Origin: JAEUNJ01 sp052035955
GTDB lineage: Bacteria > Pseudomonadota > Gammaproteobacteria > Burkholderiales > Rhodocyclaceae
Direction of reading: 5' to 3'
Length of the DNA: 55,454 nucleotides
NCBI GenBank assembly: GCA_052035955.1
Contig: JBPOHD010000025.1
Span: 1 to 55,454, forward strand
A program made the position numbers and the translations under genes. Shown here one piece after another: positions 1 through 7,606 of this stretch. The notes beneath the pieces were generated by a model. The model saw only the letters and a program-made list of their open reading frames with translations, did not search any database and had not been told where the DNA came from. Every line of letters begins with the position of its first letter. Position 1 is the first letter of the stretch.

Positions 1-8
1 GGGGAGTG

Positions 9-35
9 ATAGTGCTTGCCTTCTGATACCACTAT
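9..35. promoter_or_regulatory. Possible hicAB operator (inverted repeat)
   Basis: An ATAGTG arm at 9-14 is mirrored by CACTAT at 30-35, just upstream of the hicA start. The word TACCA also occurs twice nearby. HicAB systems commonly autoregulate through HicB binding to such repeats. The arms are only six bases, so this is a weak candidate. Confidence 0.25.
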
Positions 36-51
36 TTGCTACCATCGAGGT

Positions 52-306
52 ATGAAGCGAAAACACCAGCGTACGCTGGAACTGATCTATGCCCGGCCTG
101 TCTCGGCAAATGTCCGTTGGGCCGACATTGAGGTCTTGCTCATTGAGTTGGGCGGGCAAATTTCAGAGCGCGAAGGATCGCGGGTGTTGGTGCGTTTGTT
201 CAACGAACGGCGAGTATTTCACCGTCCGCATCCCGAGCCGACAACCGATAAAGGGGCGGTCGAGGCAATTCGCAAATGGCTGGAAGAGAATGGAGTGAAA
301 CCATGA
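52..306 (+). CDS. hicA: HicA-family mRNA interferase toxin
   Basis: This 84-residue protein matches the long HicA variant: an N-terminal KRKHQRTLELI helix, then a GG-x-ISEREGSR segment, VFHRPHP around the catalytic histidine, and a C-terminal VEAIRKWLEENGVKP. HicA toxins are small dsRBD-fold ribonucleases that cut mRNA and are neutralised by HicB. I chose the ATG at 52 rather than an in-frame start at 16 because 52 begins the conserved family N-terminus and has a GAGG just upstream. The stop overlaps the hicB start (ATGA), so the two are translationally coupled in the toxin-first order usual for HicAB. Confidence 0.9.
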   Translation: MKRKHQRTLELIYARPVSANVRWADIEVLLIELGGQISEREGSRVLVRLFNERRVFHRPHPEPTTDKGAVEAIRKWLEENGVKP

Positions 307-638
307 ATACCATGTCGATCAACGGCTATCAGGCGGTCATCGCGTTCGACCCGGACATCCAGATGTTCCGGGGGGAATTCGTGGGGCTAAACGGCGGTGC
401 CGATTTCTATGCCAAGGATGTCGATGGCTTGCGTCGCGAGGGGGAGATTTCTCTCAAGGTATTCCTTGAGGCATGCGCCGAGGATGATGTCGAGCCGCGC
501 AAGCACTTCTCCGGAAAATTCTCTCTACGGGTTGATCCGGCTACGCACGAAGCCGCCGCCATTGCCGCCGCTGCCCACGGCCAGAGCCTGAACCAATGGG
601 CGACCGAAGCCATTCGGCAGGCGGCATTGGCAGATTGA
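303..638 (+). CDS. hicB: HicB-family antitoxin
   Basis: The 111-residue product has the HicB layout. The N-terminal half (INGYQAVIAFDPD, FRGEFVGLNGGADFYA) is the partially degraded RNase H-like fold that covers HicA. The C-terminal half (SLRVDPATHEAAA, SLNQWATEAIRQA) is a ribbon-helix-helix DNA-binding domain, seen in the paired 'RVDPATHE ... LNQWA' pattern. It should bind HicA and repress its own operon. The start at 303 overlaps the hicA stop; an upstream in-frame ATG at 276 lies inside hicA and is less likely. Confidence 0.9.
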   Translation: MNTMSINGYQAVIAFDPDIQMFRGEFVGLNGGADFYAKDVDGLRREGEISLKVFLEACAEDDVEPRKHFSGKFSLRVDPATHEAAAIAAAAHGQSLNQWATEAIRQAALAD

Positions 639-765
639 TGGGCAGGCACGATGACAAAGCCGGGTATGAAACCGGGTACGAAATGACGTTCTGTGACAGC
701 ACATGTAGCAACCATGAGGCGTTTAGGTCGTACTTGCTGTTCAACGTCTGAAGGCGCCTGCCACC

Positions 766-1002
766 GTGCGGCTGTTGGCCGCGATTGGCCTGGCGGTGCT
801 GGGCGCCGCATGCTCGGACAAGCCGGCGCCCATCGTCCTCAATCCCGACGAGCGGGCCCGCTTCGTTTACGAAATCATCGAGCCGCGGGCGGCCTGCGAG
901 CCGCTGCGCAAGAAGCTCCAGGGAAAGTTCGAGTCCCGCGAGGCCGTGGATGCGCTCTACGAGGAGGCGAAGAAGACCGGCTGCCTCAGGCGCGAGGTGT
1001 GA
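766..1002 (+). CDS. Small exported protein, putative lipoprotein
   Basis: This 78-residue protein starts at a GTG. It has a short signal sequence (MRLLAAIGLAVLGAAC) ending in a cysteine, followed by an SDKPAPI linker and a charged helical part. The cysteine context (LGAAC) is only a partial lipobox because glycine is at -3, so lipidation is likely but not certain. Two further cysteines (RAACEP, TGCLR) could pair in the periplasm. I do not recognise a family, and its neighbours (hicAB and a PEP-CTERM gene) give no functional clue. Confidence 0.6.
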   Translation: MRLLAAIGLAVLGAACSDKPAPIVLNPDERARFVYEIIEPRAACEPLRKKLQGKFESREAVDALYEEAKKTGCLRREV

Positions 1003-1348
1003 GCGCGGATCCCAGCGGGTTCGGTTGCGTCCCCGCCCAGTCGGGCGATCGCCGGCAGGCGTTGATTCATGCCGGAGACCTGCCCCGCGGACCCGCGACG
1101 ATGGAAAGATCTGACGCCATTGAAGGACTTGCTGCCGCAGTAGAGCCGAGCAGCGAAATCTCCCACCCGGCATTGGGAGGGATCGCGCCACGTGCTGCTT
1201 GCCGGCTCATGACCTTACCGGCAACGGCGGTCTCCGTTAGTTCTATCGGACTATTGACAGGCATTCAGTGGAAGGGGACATTGTCCGCAGTCATCCGGTG
1301 CGAGCGATACGCCGGGAAGATTTCCTACATTCGTCTGGGAGGCGTGTC
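1003..1348. other. Gene-free stretch of 346 bp upstream of a PEP-CTERM gene
   Basis: I see no convincing coding region here. A TTGACA hexamer at 1254-1259 could be a -35 element for the downstream PEP-CTERM gene, but no good -10 follows at 16-18 bp. The rest holds no repeat or hairpin I would defend. Confidence 0.4.
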
Positions 1349-2083
1349 ATGAACTGGATCGGAAATGCGTTGCTGTTGACGTCGGTGTGCGCTCTCGGGG
1401 CCCTTCCCCCGGCCGTCGCCGCGACGTATTCAGAGGATTTTTCCAGTGGATTGGGCAACTGGACCGCCGGGCCGAGCCACCTCGATAGCTACGGCATCGT
1501 CGGGGGGGAGTTGTTCCTGGATGGTTGGGGCCATCTGACCGGCACGGGCGGTTGGGGAGTTCTTCAGTTCAATCAGGCGCTCGGGTCGCGTTTCACAGCC
1601 ACCTGGGAGGCCCGAATCACAGGATACAAGTACGCGAACTTCACTTTGTCGGCGGAACCCTGGCACTTCGACACGTCGCTCGGATACGCAAAGCTCGGAT
1701 ACCTCGCCTGGTTGGATGTGGACGACGTGGGCGGCATGCCGCATTTCGACCTGTGGAAGCGCACGGCAAGTGGCGTTACCGCGCTCGCTTCAGAAGTAGC
1801 AATGGTCGTCGACGTCCCATCGGGGCAGACCATGAACTGGCGCCTGGAGAAGAATGGCGCCTCGATCAAGGTCTGGATAGACGGCTACCTGATGGCAGAC
1901 GTGTCGGATACCACCTTCGAAAACGCCAACATGAAGCTCGGATTGTCTTTCGGAGAGGATTCGAAGGGCTATTTCGATAATCTGACGGTAACCGCCGTAC
2001 CCGAGCCGGAAACCTATGCGCTGCTGCTCGCTGGCCTCGGGGCCTTGGGTGCAGCGGGTCGGCGCAGGGCCTCGAAACCTTAG
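1349..2083 (+). CDS. PEP-CTERM sorting-domain protein, jelly-roll type
   Basis: The 244-residue protein has a signal peptide (residues 1 to about 24, ending AVAA) and a secreted beta-rich domain beginning EDFSSGLGNW, typical of concanavalin/LamG-like folds. The C-terminus is a PEP-CTERM signal: VPEPETYALL, a short hydrophobic helix (LLAGLGALGA) and a basic AGRRRA tail. Exosortase recognises this tail and the protein is expected at the surface or in the exopolysaccharide matrix. The ATG at 1349 follows a GGAGG motif; longer in-frame starts would bury the signal peptide. No exosortase gene is in the window, so the sorting machinery must be elsewhere. Confidence 0.85.
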   Translation: MNWIGNALLLTSVCALGALPPAVAATYSEDFSSGLGNWTAGPSHLDSYGIVGGELFLDGWGHLTGTGGWGVLQFNQALGSRFTATWEARITGYKYANFTLSAEPWHFDTSLGYAKLGYLAWLDVDDVGGMPHFDLWKRTASGVTALASEVAMVVDVPSGQTMNWRLEKNGASIKVWIDGYLMADVSDTTFENANMKLGLSFGEDSKGYFDNLTVTAVPEPETYALLLAGLGALGAAGRRRASKP

Positions 2084-2103
2084 CCGGCAAGCAGGCTCGG
2101 AAG

Positions 2104-2126
2104 CGGCGCCTCCGGGCGCCGTTTCT
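2104..2126. terminator. Hairpin between convergent PEP-CTERM and thioredoxin genes
   Basis: CGGCGCC (2104-2110) pairs with GGCGCCG (2115-2121) around a four-base loop and is followed on the plus strand by TTTCT. It lies just beyond the stop of the PEP-CTERM gene and next to the thioredoxin stop at 2125, so it could end the plus transcript. The T-run is short. Confidence 0.5.
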
Positions 2127-2490
2127 ACGCCTGGCCCTGCTTGGCGATCTCCGCCCGTACCTCGTCCATGTCCAGGGCCTTGACCTGGTCGACGAGCTGA
2201 TCGAAGGCGGCAGGCGGCAGCGCGCCCGCCTCCGCGTAGAGGATGATCTGGTCCCGGAACACCATCAGCGTCGGGATGGAGCGGATGTTGAAGGCCCCGG
2301 CGAGTTCCTGCTGCTCCTCGGTATTGACCTTGGCGAAGACGACGTCCGGATGCTTTTCCGAGGCCGCCTCGAAGGTCGGCGCGAAGGAACGGCAAGGGGC
2401 GCACCAGGTGGCCCAGAAGTCGATGATGACCGTGGCGTTGTCGCTGATCGTCTGCTTGAAATTCTCGCTGGTGAGTTCCAGAGTGGCCAT
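2125..2490 (-). CDS. Thioredoxin family protein
   Basis: This 121-residue single-domain thioredoxin has the active site WCAPC (Cys30 and Cys33), the NIRSIPTLMVF segment with the conserved cis-proline, and VNTEEQQELAGAFNI in the usual position. The absence of a signal peptide makes it cytoplasmic. The WCAPC motif differs from the WCGPC of TrxA, so this is probably an accessory thioredoxin rather than the main trxA. The C-terminal extension (ALDMDEVRAEIAKQ) is short. It is transcribed divergently from gluQ. Confidence 0.93.
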   Translation of the reverse strand: MATLELTSENFKQTISDNATVIIDFWATWCAPCRSFAPTFEAASEKHPDVVFAKVNTEEQQELAGAFNIRSIPTLMVFRDQIILYAEAGALPPAAFDQLVDQVKALDMDEVRAEIAKQGQA

Positions 2491-2557
2491 GGCGGGCTCC
2501 GTGTTGGGGACCCGCCATGCTACCCGTTCGGCCCCGGCCGTGCTATGAATTGCCTTG

Positions 2558-3490
2558 ATGCGATCATCTTCCCGCTACCGAGGCCGCTTCGCCCCCAGCC
2601 CCACGGGACCCCTGCACTTCGGGTCCCTGGTGGCGGCCGTCGGCAGCTGTCTCGAGGCCCGCTGCCGGGGCGGCGAATGGCTGCTGCGAATGGAGGACGT
2701 GGACGAGCCCCGTTGTCCGCCGGGCAACGACGCGCTTATCCTCAAGGCGCTGGAGGCCCACGGCTTCGCCTGGGACGGGGAGGTCCTCGTCCAGTCGCGG
2801 CGCAAGGAGCGCTACCGCGCGGTCCTGGAGACCCTGCAATCCGCCGGCATTGCCTTCCCCTGCGGCTGTTCCCGGCGGGAAATGGCGGATTCGCGCATCG
2901 GGGCCGACGGTACCCACGTCTATCCCGGCACCTGCCGTGGAGGCCTGCCGGCTGGACGGACAGCGAGGGCCTGGCGGCTGCGGGTGCCGGACACGGAGAT
3001 CTGCTTCGACGACCAGGTGCAGGGTCGCGTCTGCCAGAACCTGGCGGCGGAAGTGGGTGACTTCGTGCTGTTGCGGGCCGACGGCTTCTTCGCTTACCAG
3101 CTTGCAGTGGTCGCCGACGACGCCGACCAGGGCATCACTCACGTGGTGCGGGGAGCGGATCTCATCGATTCCACGGCCCGGCAGGTCTTCCTGCAACGCT
3201 GCCTCGGCGCATCCACGCCGGCCTATGCCCACCTGCCGGTGGCGATCGACGCCGCCGGGGAAAAACTCTCCAAGCAGACCTTGGCCAAGGCCCTCGACGA
3301 TGGAACTCCCGGACCGTCCCTGGTCGCGGCCCTGGATTTCCTGGGCCAGGCGCCGCCGCCCGAGCTGGCCGGGGCATCCGTCGCGGAAATCTGGGCCTGG
3401 GCGGGAGCCCATTGGCGCCTCGACCGGATCCCGCGCCGGCGGGCCGCTCCCGCCCCGGCGTTAGAATCGGAACAGGAGGACAGATCATGA
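2558..3490 (+). CDS. gluQ: Glutamyl-Q tRNA(Asp) synthetase
   Basis: GluQ-RS attaches glutamate to the queuosine base of tRNA-Asp. The protein (310 residues) is the size of a truncated GluRS catalytic domain without an anticodon-binding region. Visible marks are the class I motif RFAPSPTGPLHFGS, a zinc site with CGC ... YPGTC (Cys-x-Cys, Tyr, Cys), the DLIDSTARQ segment, and the KLSKQ version of KMSKS. The ATG at 2558 is preceded by an in-frame TTG at 2555. There is no Shine-Dalgarno, but a TATGAA -10-like hexamer ends about eight bases before the start, so the mRNA may be leaderless. The stop overlaps the next gene (ATGA). Confidence 0.93.
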   Translation: MRSSSRYRGRFAPSPTGPLHFGSLVAAVGSCLEARCRGGEWLLRMEDVDEPRCPPGNDALILKALEAHGFAWDGEVLVQSRRKERYRAVLETLQSAGIAFPCGCSRREMADSRIGADGTHVYPGTCRGGLPAGRTARAWRLRVPDTEICFDDQVQGRVCQNLAAEVGDFVLLRADGFFAYQLAVVADDADQGITHVVRGADLIDSTARQVFLQRCLGASTPAYAHLPVAIDAAGEKLSKQTLAKALDDGTPGPSLVAALDFLGQAPPPELAGASVAEIWAWAGAHWRLDRIPRRRAAPAPALESEQEDRS

Positions 3491-3987
3491 TCGTGGACGA
3501 CGTGGCCGGACTGCGCCGGGTGCTGGATGACAACCGGGTGATCGCCGTGGTCGGCCTGTCGGCCAGCTGGAACCGGCCCAGCTATTTCGCCGCCAAGTAC
3601 ATGCTCGAGCATGGCTACACGGTGATTCCGGTGAATCCCGGCCAGACGGAGATTCTGGGCCAGCGTTGCTACGGGCGCCTGGCCGACATTCCCGTGAAGG
3701 TCGACATGGTCGACTGCTTCCGCCGCGCCGAGGACATTCCGCCCCTGGCCGAGGAGGCCATCACCATCGGCGCCCGGGTACTCTGGATGCAGTTGGGCAT
3801 CCGCCACGAGGCGGCGGCCCGCCGGGCCGCCGCGGCCGGACTCGACGTCGTCATGGACCGCTGCGTCAAGATCGAGCACGCTCGCCTCTTCGGCGGATTG
3901 CACTGGGCCGGCGTGAACACCCGCATCGTGTCGGCCAAGCGGCCGGGCTGCCCGCCGTTACCGCCGCCACGGCCTGCCGGGCGTTGA
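3487..3987 (+). CDS. CoA-binding domain protein (YccU-like)
   Basis: The 166-residue protein is a single Rossmann-type CoA-binding domain: VIAVVGLSASWNRPSYFAAKYML, then GYTVIPVNPGQTEILG and an LWMQLGI strand followed by a conserved DRC motif. Families of this type bind CoA or acyl-CoA; their cellular role is mostly undefined. It overlaps gluQ by the ATGA junction and has AGGAGGA upstream, so the two probably form an operon. Its stop lies one base before the clsB stop on the other strand. Confidence 0.85.
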   Translation: MIVDDVAGLRRVLDDNRVIAVVGLSASWNRPSYFAAKYMLEHGYTVIPVNPGQTEILGQRCYGRLADIPVKVDMVDCFRRAEDIPPLAEEAITIGARVLWMQLGIRHEAAARRAAAAGLDVVMDRCVKIEHARLFGGLHWAGVNTRIVSAKRPGCPPLPPPRPAGR

Positions 3988-3988
3988 C

Positions 3989-5155
3989 TCAATCGCGATA
4001 TTCCTCGCCGCCGTAACCCGATATCCCGACCATCAGGCGCACCAGGCCATAGGCCAGCCAACGCGCCAGGCGCACGGGCCAGGCGGCCTTCCTCCACTCC
4101 TCGGGGCGAATTTCCACGGCGCCTTCTTCCATCGCCCGCCCCAGGCTGGCGCGCAGCGTGGACGCAAAGTCGTCGTCGCGGATCACGAGGTTGGCCTCCC
4201 GGGCCAGCAACAGGCTGAAGGGGTCGATGTTGGACGAACCGACCGTGGCCCAGTGGCCGTCCATGACCGCCACCTTCGCGTGCAGGAAGCTGCGACGGTA
4301 TTCGAAGATCCGGATGCCCTCGGCGAGGAAGGCCCCATAGAGGGCCTGGGTGGCGAAATGCTGCAACAGGTATTCCACGCGGCCCTGTACGAGGAGGCTC
4401 ACCCGGACGCCCCGCCGGGCAGCTTCCACGAGGCGGCGGCGGAAACGGCGTCCCGGCAGGAAATAGGCGTTGGCGATCAAGACCTCCGACCGCGCCGTGG
4501 CCAGGCCCGACAGGTAGGCGGCCTCGATATCCCGACGGTGACGGAGATTGTCGCGCACGACGAAGCTGGCCTCGACGGCGCCGGGGGACGCCAGGTTGGG
4601 CGCCACCGGCTCGAAGGCCGGACGCCTCCGGAGGGCGGCCCAGCGCACCAGTCGCCACAGGTGCCCGGCGGCGGCATGAATTCGCGCGACCACGGGCCCT
4701 TCGACGCGTACCGCATAATCGTGGCGCGGCTCCGGGCCCGTCTCCGCGTCACGGTCGGCCAGGATGTTGATGCCGCCGACGAACGCGACGCGTCCGTCGA
4801 TCACGGCGGTCTTGCGGTGAAGGCGTCTCAGCCGCTGCCTCCTGAGCCGCAAGCCCCCGACTTCGGGACGGAAGACCTCGAACTCGGCCCCGGCGAGGCG
4901 CAATGCCCTTCCGAAGTCGGCCGGGAAGTTGCGCGCGCCGAAACCGTCGACGAGCACCCGCACCTGGACACCGCGCCGGGCGGCCGCGGCCAGGGCCTCC
5001 GCAACCTGCCTTCCCGTCCCGTCGCCGGCGAAGATGTAGGTTTCGAGGCGCACCTCGACCCGGGCGGCGTCGATCGCCGCGAGGAGGGCCGGAAAGAAGT
5101 CGCTTCCCCTCTCCAGAAGCGTGACGCGGTGGCCGGGGAGGAACTCGGGCCTCAC
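3989..5155 (-). CDS. clsB: Cardiolipin synthase B-type phospholipase D family protein
   Basis: ClsB makes cardiolipin at the inner membrane, reportedly by phosphatidyl transfer between two lipids. The 388-residue protein has two HKD motifs: HRKTAVIDG near residue 113 and HAKVAVMDG near 290, each followed by a G-(G/S)-x-N segment (GGIN and GSSN). No N-terminal membrane helices are seen, as in E. coli ClsB and unlike ClsA. I chose the GTG at 5155, 16 bp after the stop of the upstream EEP gene. The EEP-clsB pair is the same order as the ybhP-clsB locus of enterobacteria, which supports the ClsB assignment. Confidence 0.88.
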   Translation of the reverse strand: MRPEFLPGHRVTLLERGSDFFPALLAAIDAARVEVRLETYIFAGDGTGRQVAEALAAAARRGVQVRVLVDGFGARNFPADFGRALRLAGAEFEVFRPEVGGLRLRRQRLRRLHRKTAVIDGRVAFVGGINILADRDAETGPEPRHDYAVRVEGPVVARIHAAAGHLWRLVRWAALRRRPAFEPVAPNLASPGAVEASFVVRDNLRHRRDIEAAYLSGLATARSEVLIANAYFLPGRRFRRRLVEAARRGVRVSLLVQGRVEYLLQHFATQALYGAFLAEGIRIFEYRRSFLHAKVAVMDGHWATVGSSNIDPFSLLLAREANLVIRDDDFASTLRASLGRAMEEGAVEIRPEEWRKAAWPVRLARWLAYGLVRLMVGISGYGGEEYRD

Positions 5156-5171
5156 CCCAGGGATCGCCCGT

Positions 5172-5921
5172 TCAGCGCGGCGCAAGCCGGGCCGAGAGCG
5201 CCGCGTGGTCGGAAATGCGCGACCAGGGAAGACCGAAATGGACCTCGGTCCCCAGGACGTCGAATCCCCGCGTGTAGATGCGGTCCAGGCGGAACACCGG
5301 CAAGGTGGACGGAAAACTGCGCGCCGGCCGGCCGTCGGCCGATCCGAAGGCCTCTTCCAGGCCGAGGCGCTCGGCGAGCAGATCGTGGGCCCGGTTGCGC
5401 CAGTCGTTGAAATCGCCGGCGATGACGAGGGGGGCGCCGGCCGGCACCAGCTCGTCGATGCGATCAGCCAGGGCATGCATCTGGTGGCGCCGGGACCGCC
5501 CGAACAGGGAAAGATGCACGCAAACGCAGTGGACCGCCGAACCCAGGTCCGGTACCTCGATCCGGCAGTGCAGCAGTCCGCGCTTCTCGAAGCGCAAGTG
5601 GGTCACGTCCTGGTTGTGGCTGTGCAGGATCGGATAGCGGGACAGGATGGCATTGCCATGGTGCCCGTGGTCGTAAACGACGTTGCGGCCGTAGGCGGCA
5701 TTGTCCCAGACGTCCTGGGCGAGGAATTCGTGCTGGGGCTGGCACGGCCAGTCCTCGTGCCGCTCGGCATGCAGGCTGTGCAGTCCCTGGACTTCCTGGA
5801 GGAAGACGATGTCGGGAGCGAGCCCGCGCAGGTGGTCGCGCAGTTCATGCACCACCATGCGCTGGTTGAACTGGGAGAAGCCCTTGTGGATGTTGTAGGT
5901 GGTGATCCGCAAGGGCGCCAT
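5172..5921 (-). CDS. Endonuclease/exonuclease/phosphatase family protein (YbhP-like)
   Basis: This 249-residue protein carries the EEP fold: TYNIHKG near the N-terminus, DIVFLQEVQ (catalytic Glu), GNAILSRYP, VIAGDFNDWR (Asp and Asn) and a C-terminal SDHAAL (Asp-His). These are the metal-binding and catalytic positions of the DNase I/sphingomyelinase superfamily. The substrate is not known; partnership with a cardiolipin synthase suggests a lipid or phosphodiester target, but this is inference from position. It sits in a minus-strand run of rhodanese, nadA, this gene and clsB. Confidence 0.88.
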   Translation of the reverse strand: MAPLRITTYNIHKGFSQFNQRMVVHELRDHLRGLAPDIVFLQEVQGLHSLHAERHEDWPCQPQHEFLAQDVWDNAAYGRNVVYDHGHHGNAILSRYPILHSHNQDVTHLRFEKRGLLHCRIEVPDLGSAVHCVCVHLSLFGRSRRHQMHALADRIDELVPAGAPLVIAGDFNDWRNRAHDLLAERLGLEEAFGSADGRPARSFPSTLPVFRLDRIYTRGFDVLGTEVHFGLPWSRISDHAALSARLAPR

Positions 5922-5959
5922 GCCGCCGTCTCCCCGCTGTTCCGGCGCCGACGCCCGCC

Positions 5960-7066
5960 TCAGGAGGCGTCGAGCATGCGTTCCAGGGCCACCTTGGCGA
6001 GGATCGCCTCGTGCTCGGGCACACTGATGCGGTTGACCACCCTGCCTTCGGCCAGGTTTTCCAGGGTCCAGGCCAGGTGCTGGGGATCGACGCGCTGCAT
6101 GGTCAAGCACATGCAGATCGTGGTGGCCATGAACTGGACGATCTTCCCCTCGTGCTTGACCTCCTGGGCCAGGCGCTCGACGAGGTTGAGCTCGGTGCCG
6201 ACCAGCCAGCGGGTGTTGGGCTCCGCCTCCTTCACCACCTTGATGATGGTTTCCGTGGAACCGACGTAGTCGGACTGCCGGCAGACCTCGAAGCTGCATT
6301 CGGGATGGGAGATCACCTTGCCGTCGGGATACTGGTTGCGGAACTTGAGGATGTGGGCCGGCTGGAACATCTGGTGCACGGAACAAAAGCCGTGCCAAAG
6401 GATGATCTTCGCCTTCGCGATCTGTTCCCGGGTCAGGCCGCCCAGTTCCAGGTCCGGATTCCAGACCACCATCTCGTCCATCGGGATGCCCATCTTGTAG
6501 CCGCTCCAGCGGCCCAGGTGCTGGTCCGGGAAGAAGAGGACCTTGGGCCGCCGCTTGAAGGACCAGTCCAGGATCTTCGGGGCGTTGGACGAGGTGCAGA
6601 CGATGCCGCCGTGCTCGCCGCAGAAGGCCTTCAGGTCGGCCGCCGAATTGATGTAGGTGACGGGGGTCACCTGCTGGTCCGGATCGAGGACGGCGGACAG
6701 TTCGCGCCAGCAGCGTTCCACCTTGGCCAGGCTGGCCATGTCGGCCATGGAGCAGCCGGCGGCCAGATCGGGAAGGATGGAAACCTGCTCCGGCTTGGAC
6801 AGGATGTCCGCCACCTCGGCCATGAAGTGGACGCCGCAGAACACGATGTATTCGGCATCGCTCTGCCCGGCCAGGCGCGACAGCTTCAGGGAATCGCCGG
6901 TGATGTCGGCATGCTGGTAGACGTCGGCCCTCTGGTAGTGGTGGCAGAGCAGGACGGCCCGCTTGCCGAGGCGGGCGCGGGCCGCACGGATGCGCTCCTG
7001 GGCCTCCTTGTCGGCGAGGGCATTGAAGGCGTCGAAGGCGATGGGGACGGACTGTAGGCTGGACAT
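5960..7066 (-). CDS. nadA: Quinolinate synthase A
   Basis: NadA condenses iminoaspartate with dihydroxyacetone phosphate to give quinolinate, the second step of de novo NAD synthesis, using a 4Fe-4S cluster. The 368-residue length is normal. Recognisable blocks are LLCHHYQRADVY, FCGVHFMAEVADIL, LAAGCSMADM, VTYINSAADLKAF, CTSSNAPKI, FFPDQHLG, SHPECSFEV and ICMCLTMQ. The cysteines in these blocks include the three cluster ligands. nadB and nadC are not in the window. A short gap (24 bp) to the upstream rhodanese suggests cotranscription. Confidence 0.96.
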   Translation of the reverse strand: MSSLQSVPIAFDAFNALADKEAQERIRAARARLGKRAVLLCHHYQRADVYQHADITGDSLKLSRLAGQSDAEYIVFCGVHFMAEVADILSKPEQVSILPDLAAGCSMADMASLAKVERCWRELSAVLDPDQQVTPVTYINSAADLKAFCGEHGGIVCTSSNAPKILDWSFKRRPKVLFFPDQHLGRWSGYKMGIPMDEMVVWNPDLELGGLTREQIAKAKIILWHGFCSVHQMFQPAHILKFRNQYPDGKVISHPECSFEVCRQSDYVGSTETIIKVVKEAEPNTRWLVGTELNLVERLAQEVKHEGKIVQFMATTICMCLTMQRVDPQHLAWTLENLAEGRVVNRISVPEHEAILAKVALERMLDAS

Positions 7067-7090
7067 GGGGTTTTCCTGGTGGGTCGGCCG

Positions 7091-7543
7091 TCAGCTCTGC
7101 TGCCAGGGCAGGCCGGCATGGCGCCAGCCGCCGACCTTGTTGCGCTGGCCCCCGGCATCCTTGTCGCCCTCGAAGCCCTCGAGCACGTTGTAGCAATCGG
7201 CGAAACCGCCTTCCGTGGCGGCCTTGGCGGCGTGGTGCGAGCGATGGCCGCTGCGGCAGATGAACATCAGCAGGGATTCGGGATCGACGGCGTGCCGGAG
7301 CTCGGCCATGAAATGGGCATTGAGGACGTTGCCCGGGTAGCGCAGCCATTCGATCTCGATCGCGCCCGGGATGCGCCCCACCCAGTCGAGTTCGGCCCGC
7401 GTGCGCACATCGACGAGCTTCGCCCGGGGCGTCGCCTGGGCGAGTTCCCACGCCTCCGCCGGGGTCAGGGCGCCCTCGTAGGGGAGTTGCAGTTCGCGGG
7501 CCCGGGCCTGGGCCAGATTCAATAACTCGTTGATGCGACCCAT
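7091..7543 (-). CDS. Rhodanese-like domain protein
   Basis: A 150-residue single rhodanese domain with LVDVRTRAELDWVG near the start of the fold and the active-site loop CRSGHRS, so the catalytic cysteine is present and sulfurtransferase activity is possible. The segments IEIEWLRYPG and GFADCYNVLEGFEGD match the family that sits beside metabolic genes in betaproteobacteria. It is the first gene of the minus-strand run leading to nadA. The start at 7543 is 63 bp from the divergent cation efflux gene, and the shared gap has a TATACT hexamer on the minus strand that could serve as its -10. Confidence 0.9.
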   Translation of the reverse strand: MGRINELLNLAQARARELQLPYEGALTPAEAWELAQATPRAKLVDVRTRAELDWVGRIPGAIEIEWLRYPGNVLNAHFMAELRHAVDPESLLMFICRSGHRSHHAAKAATEGGFADCYNVLEGFEGDKDAGGQRNKVGGWRHAGLPWQQS

Positions 7544-7606
7544 GGGCGTATGGCGTTGCCGGGTGGCTGTCGGATAATCGGGTTTCCGAGTATAGCGAGT
7601 TTGAAC

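Noticed and set aside
639..765. Possible tRNA or attachment site between hicB and the small exported protein
   Set aside because: No clover-leaf, T-arm or direct repeat could be made out; the region looks like plain spacer with short chance frames.
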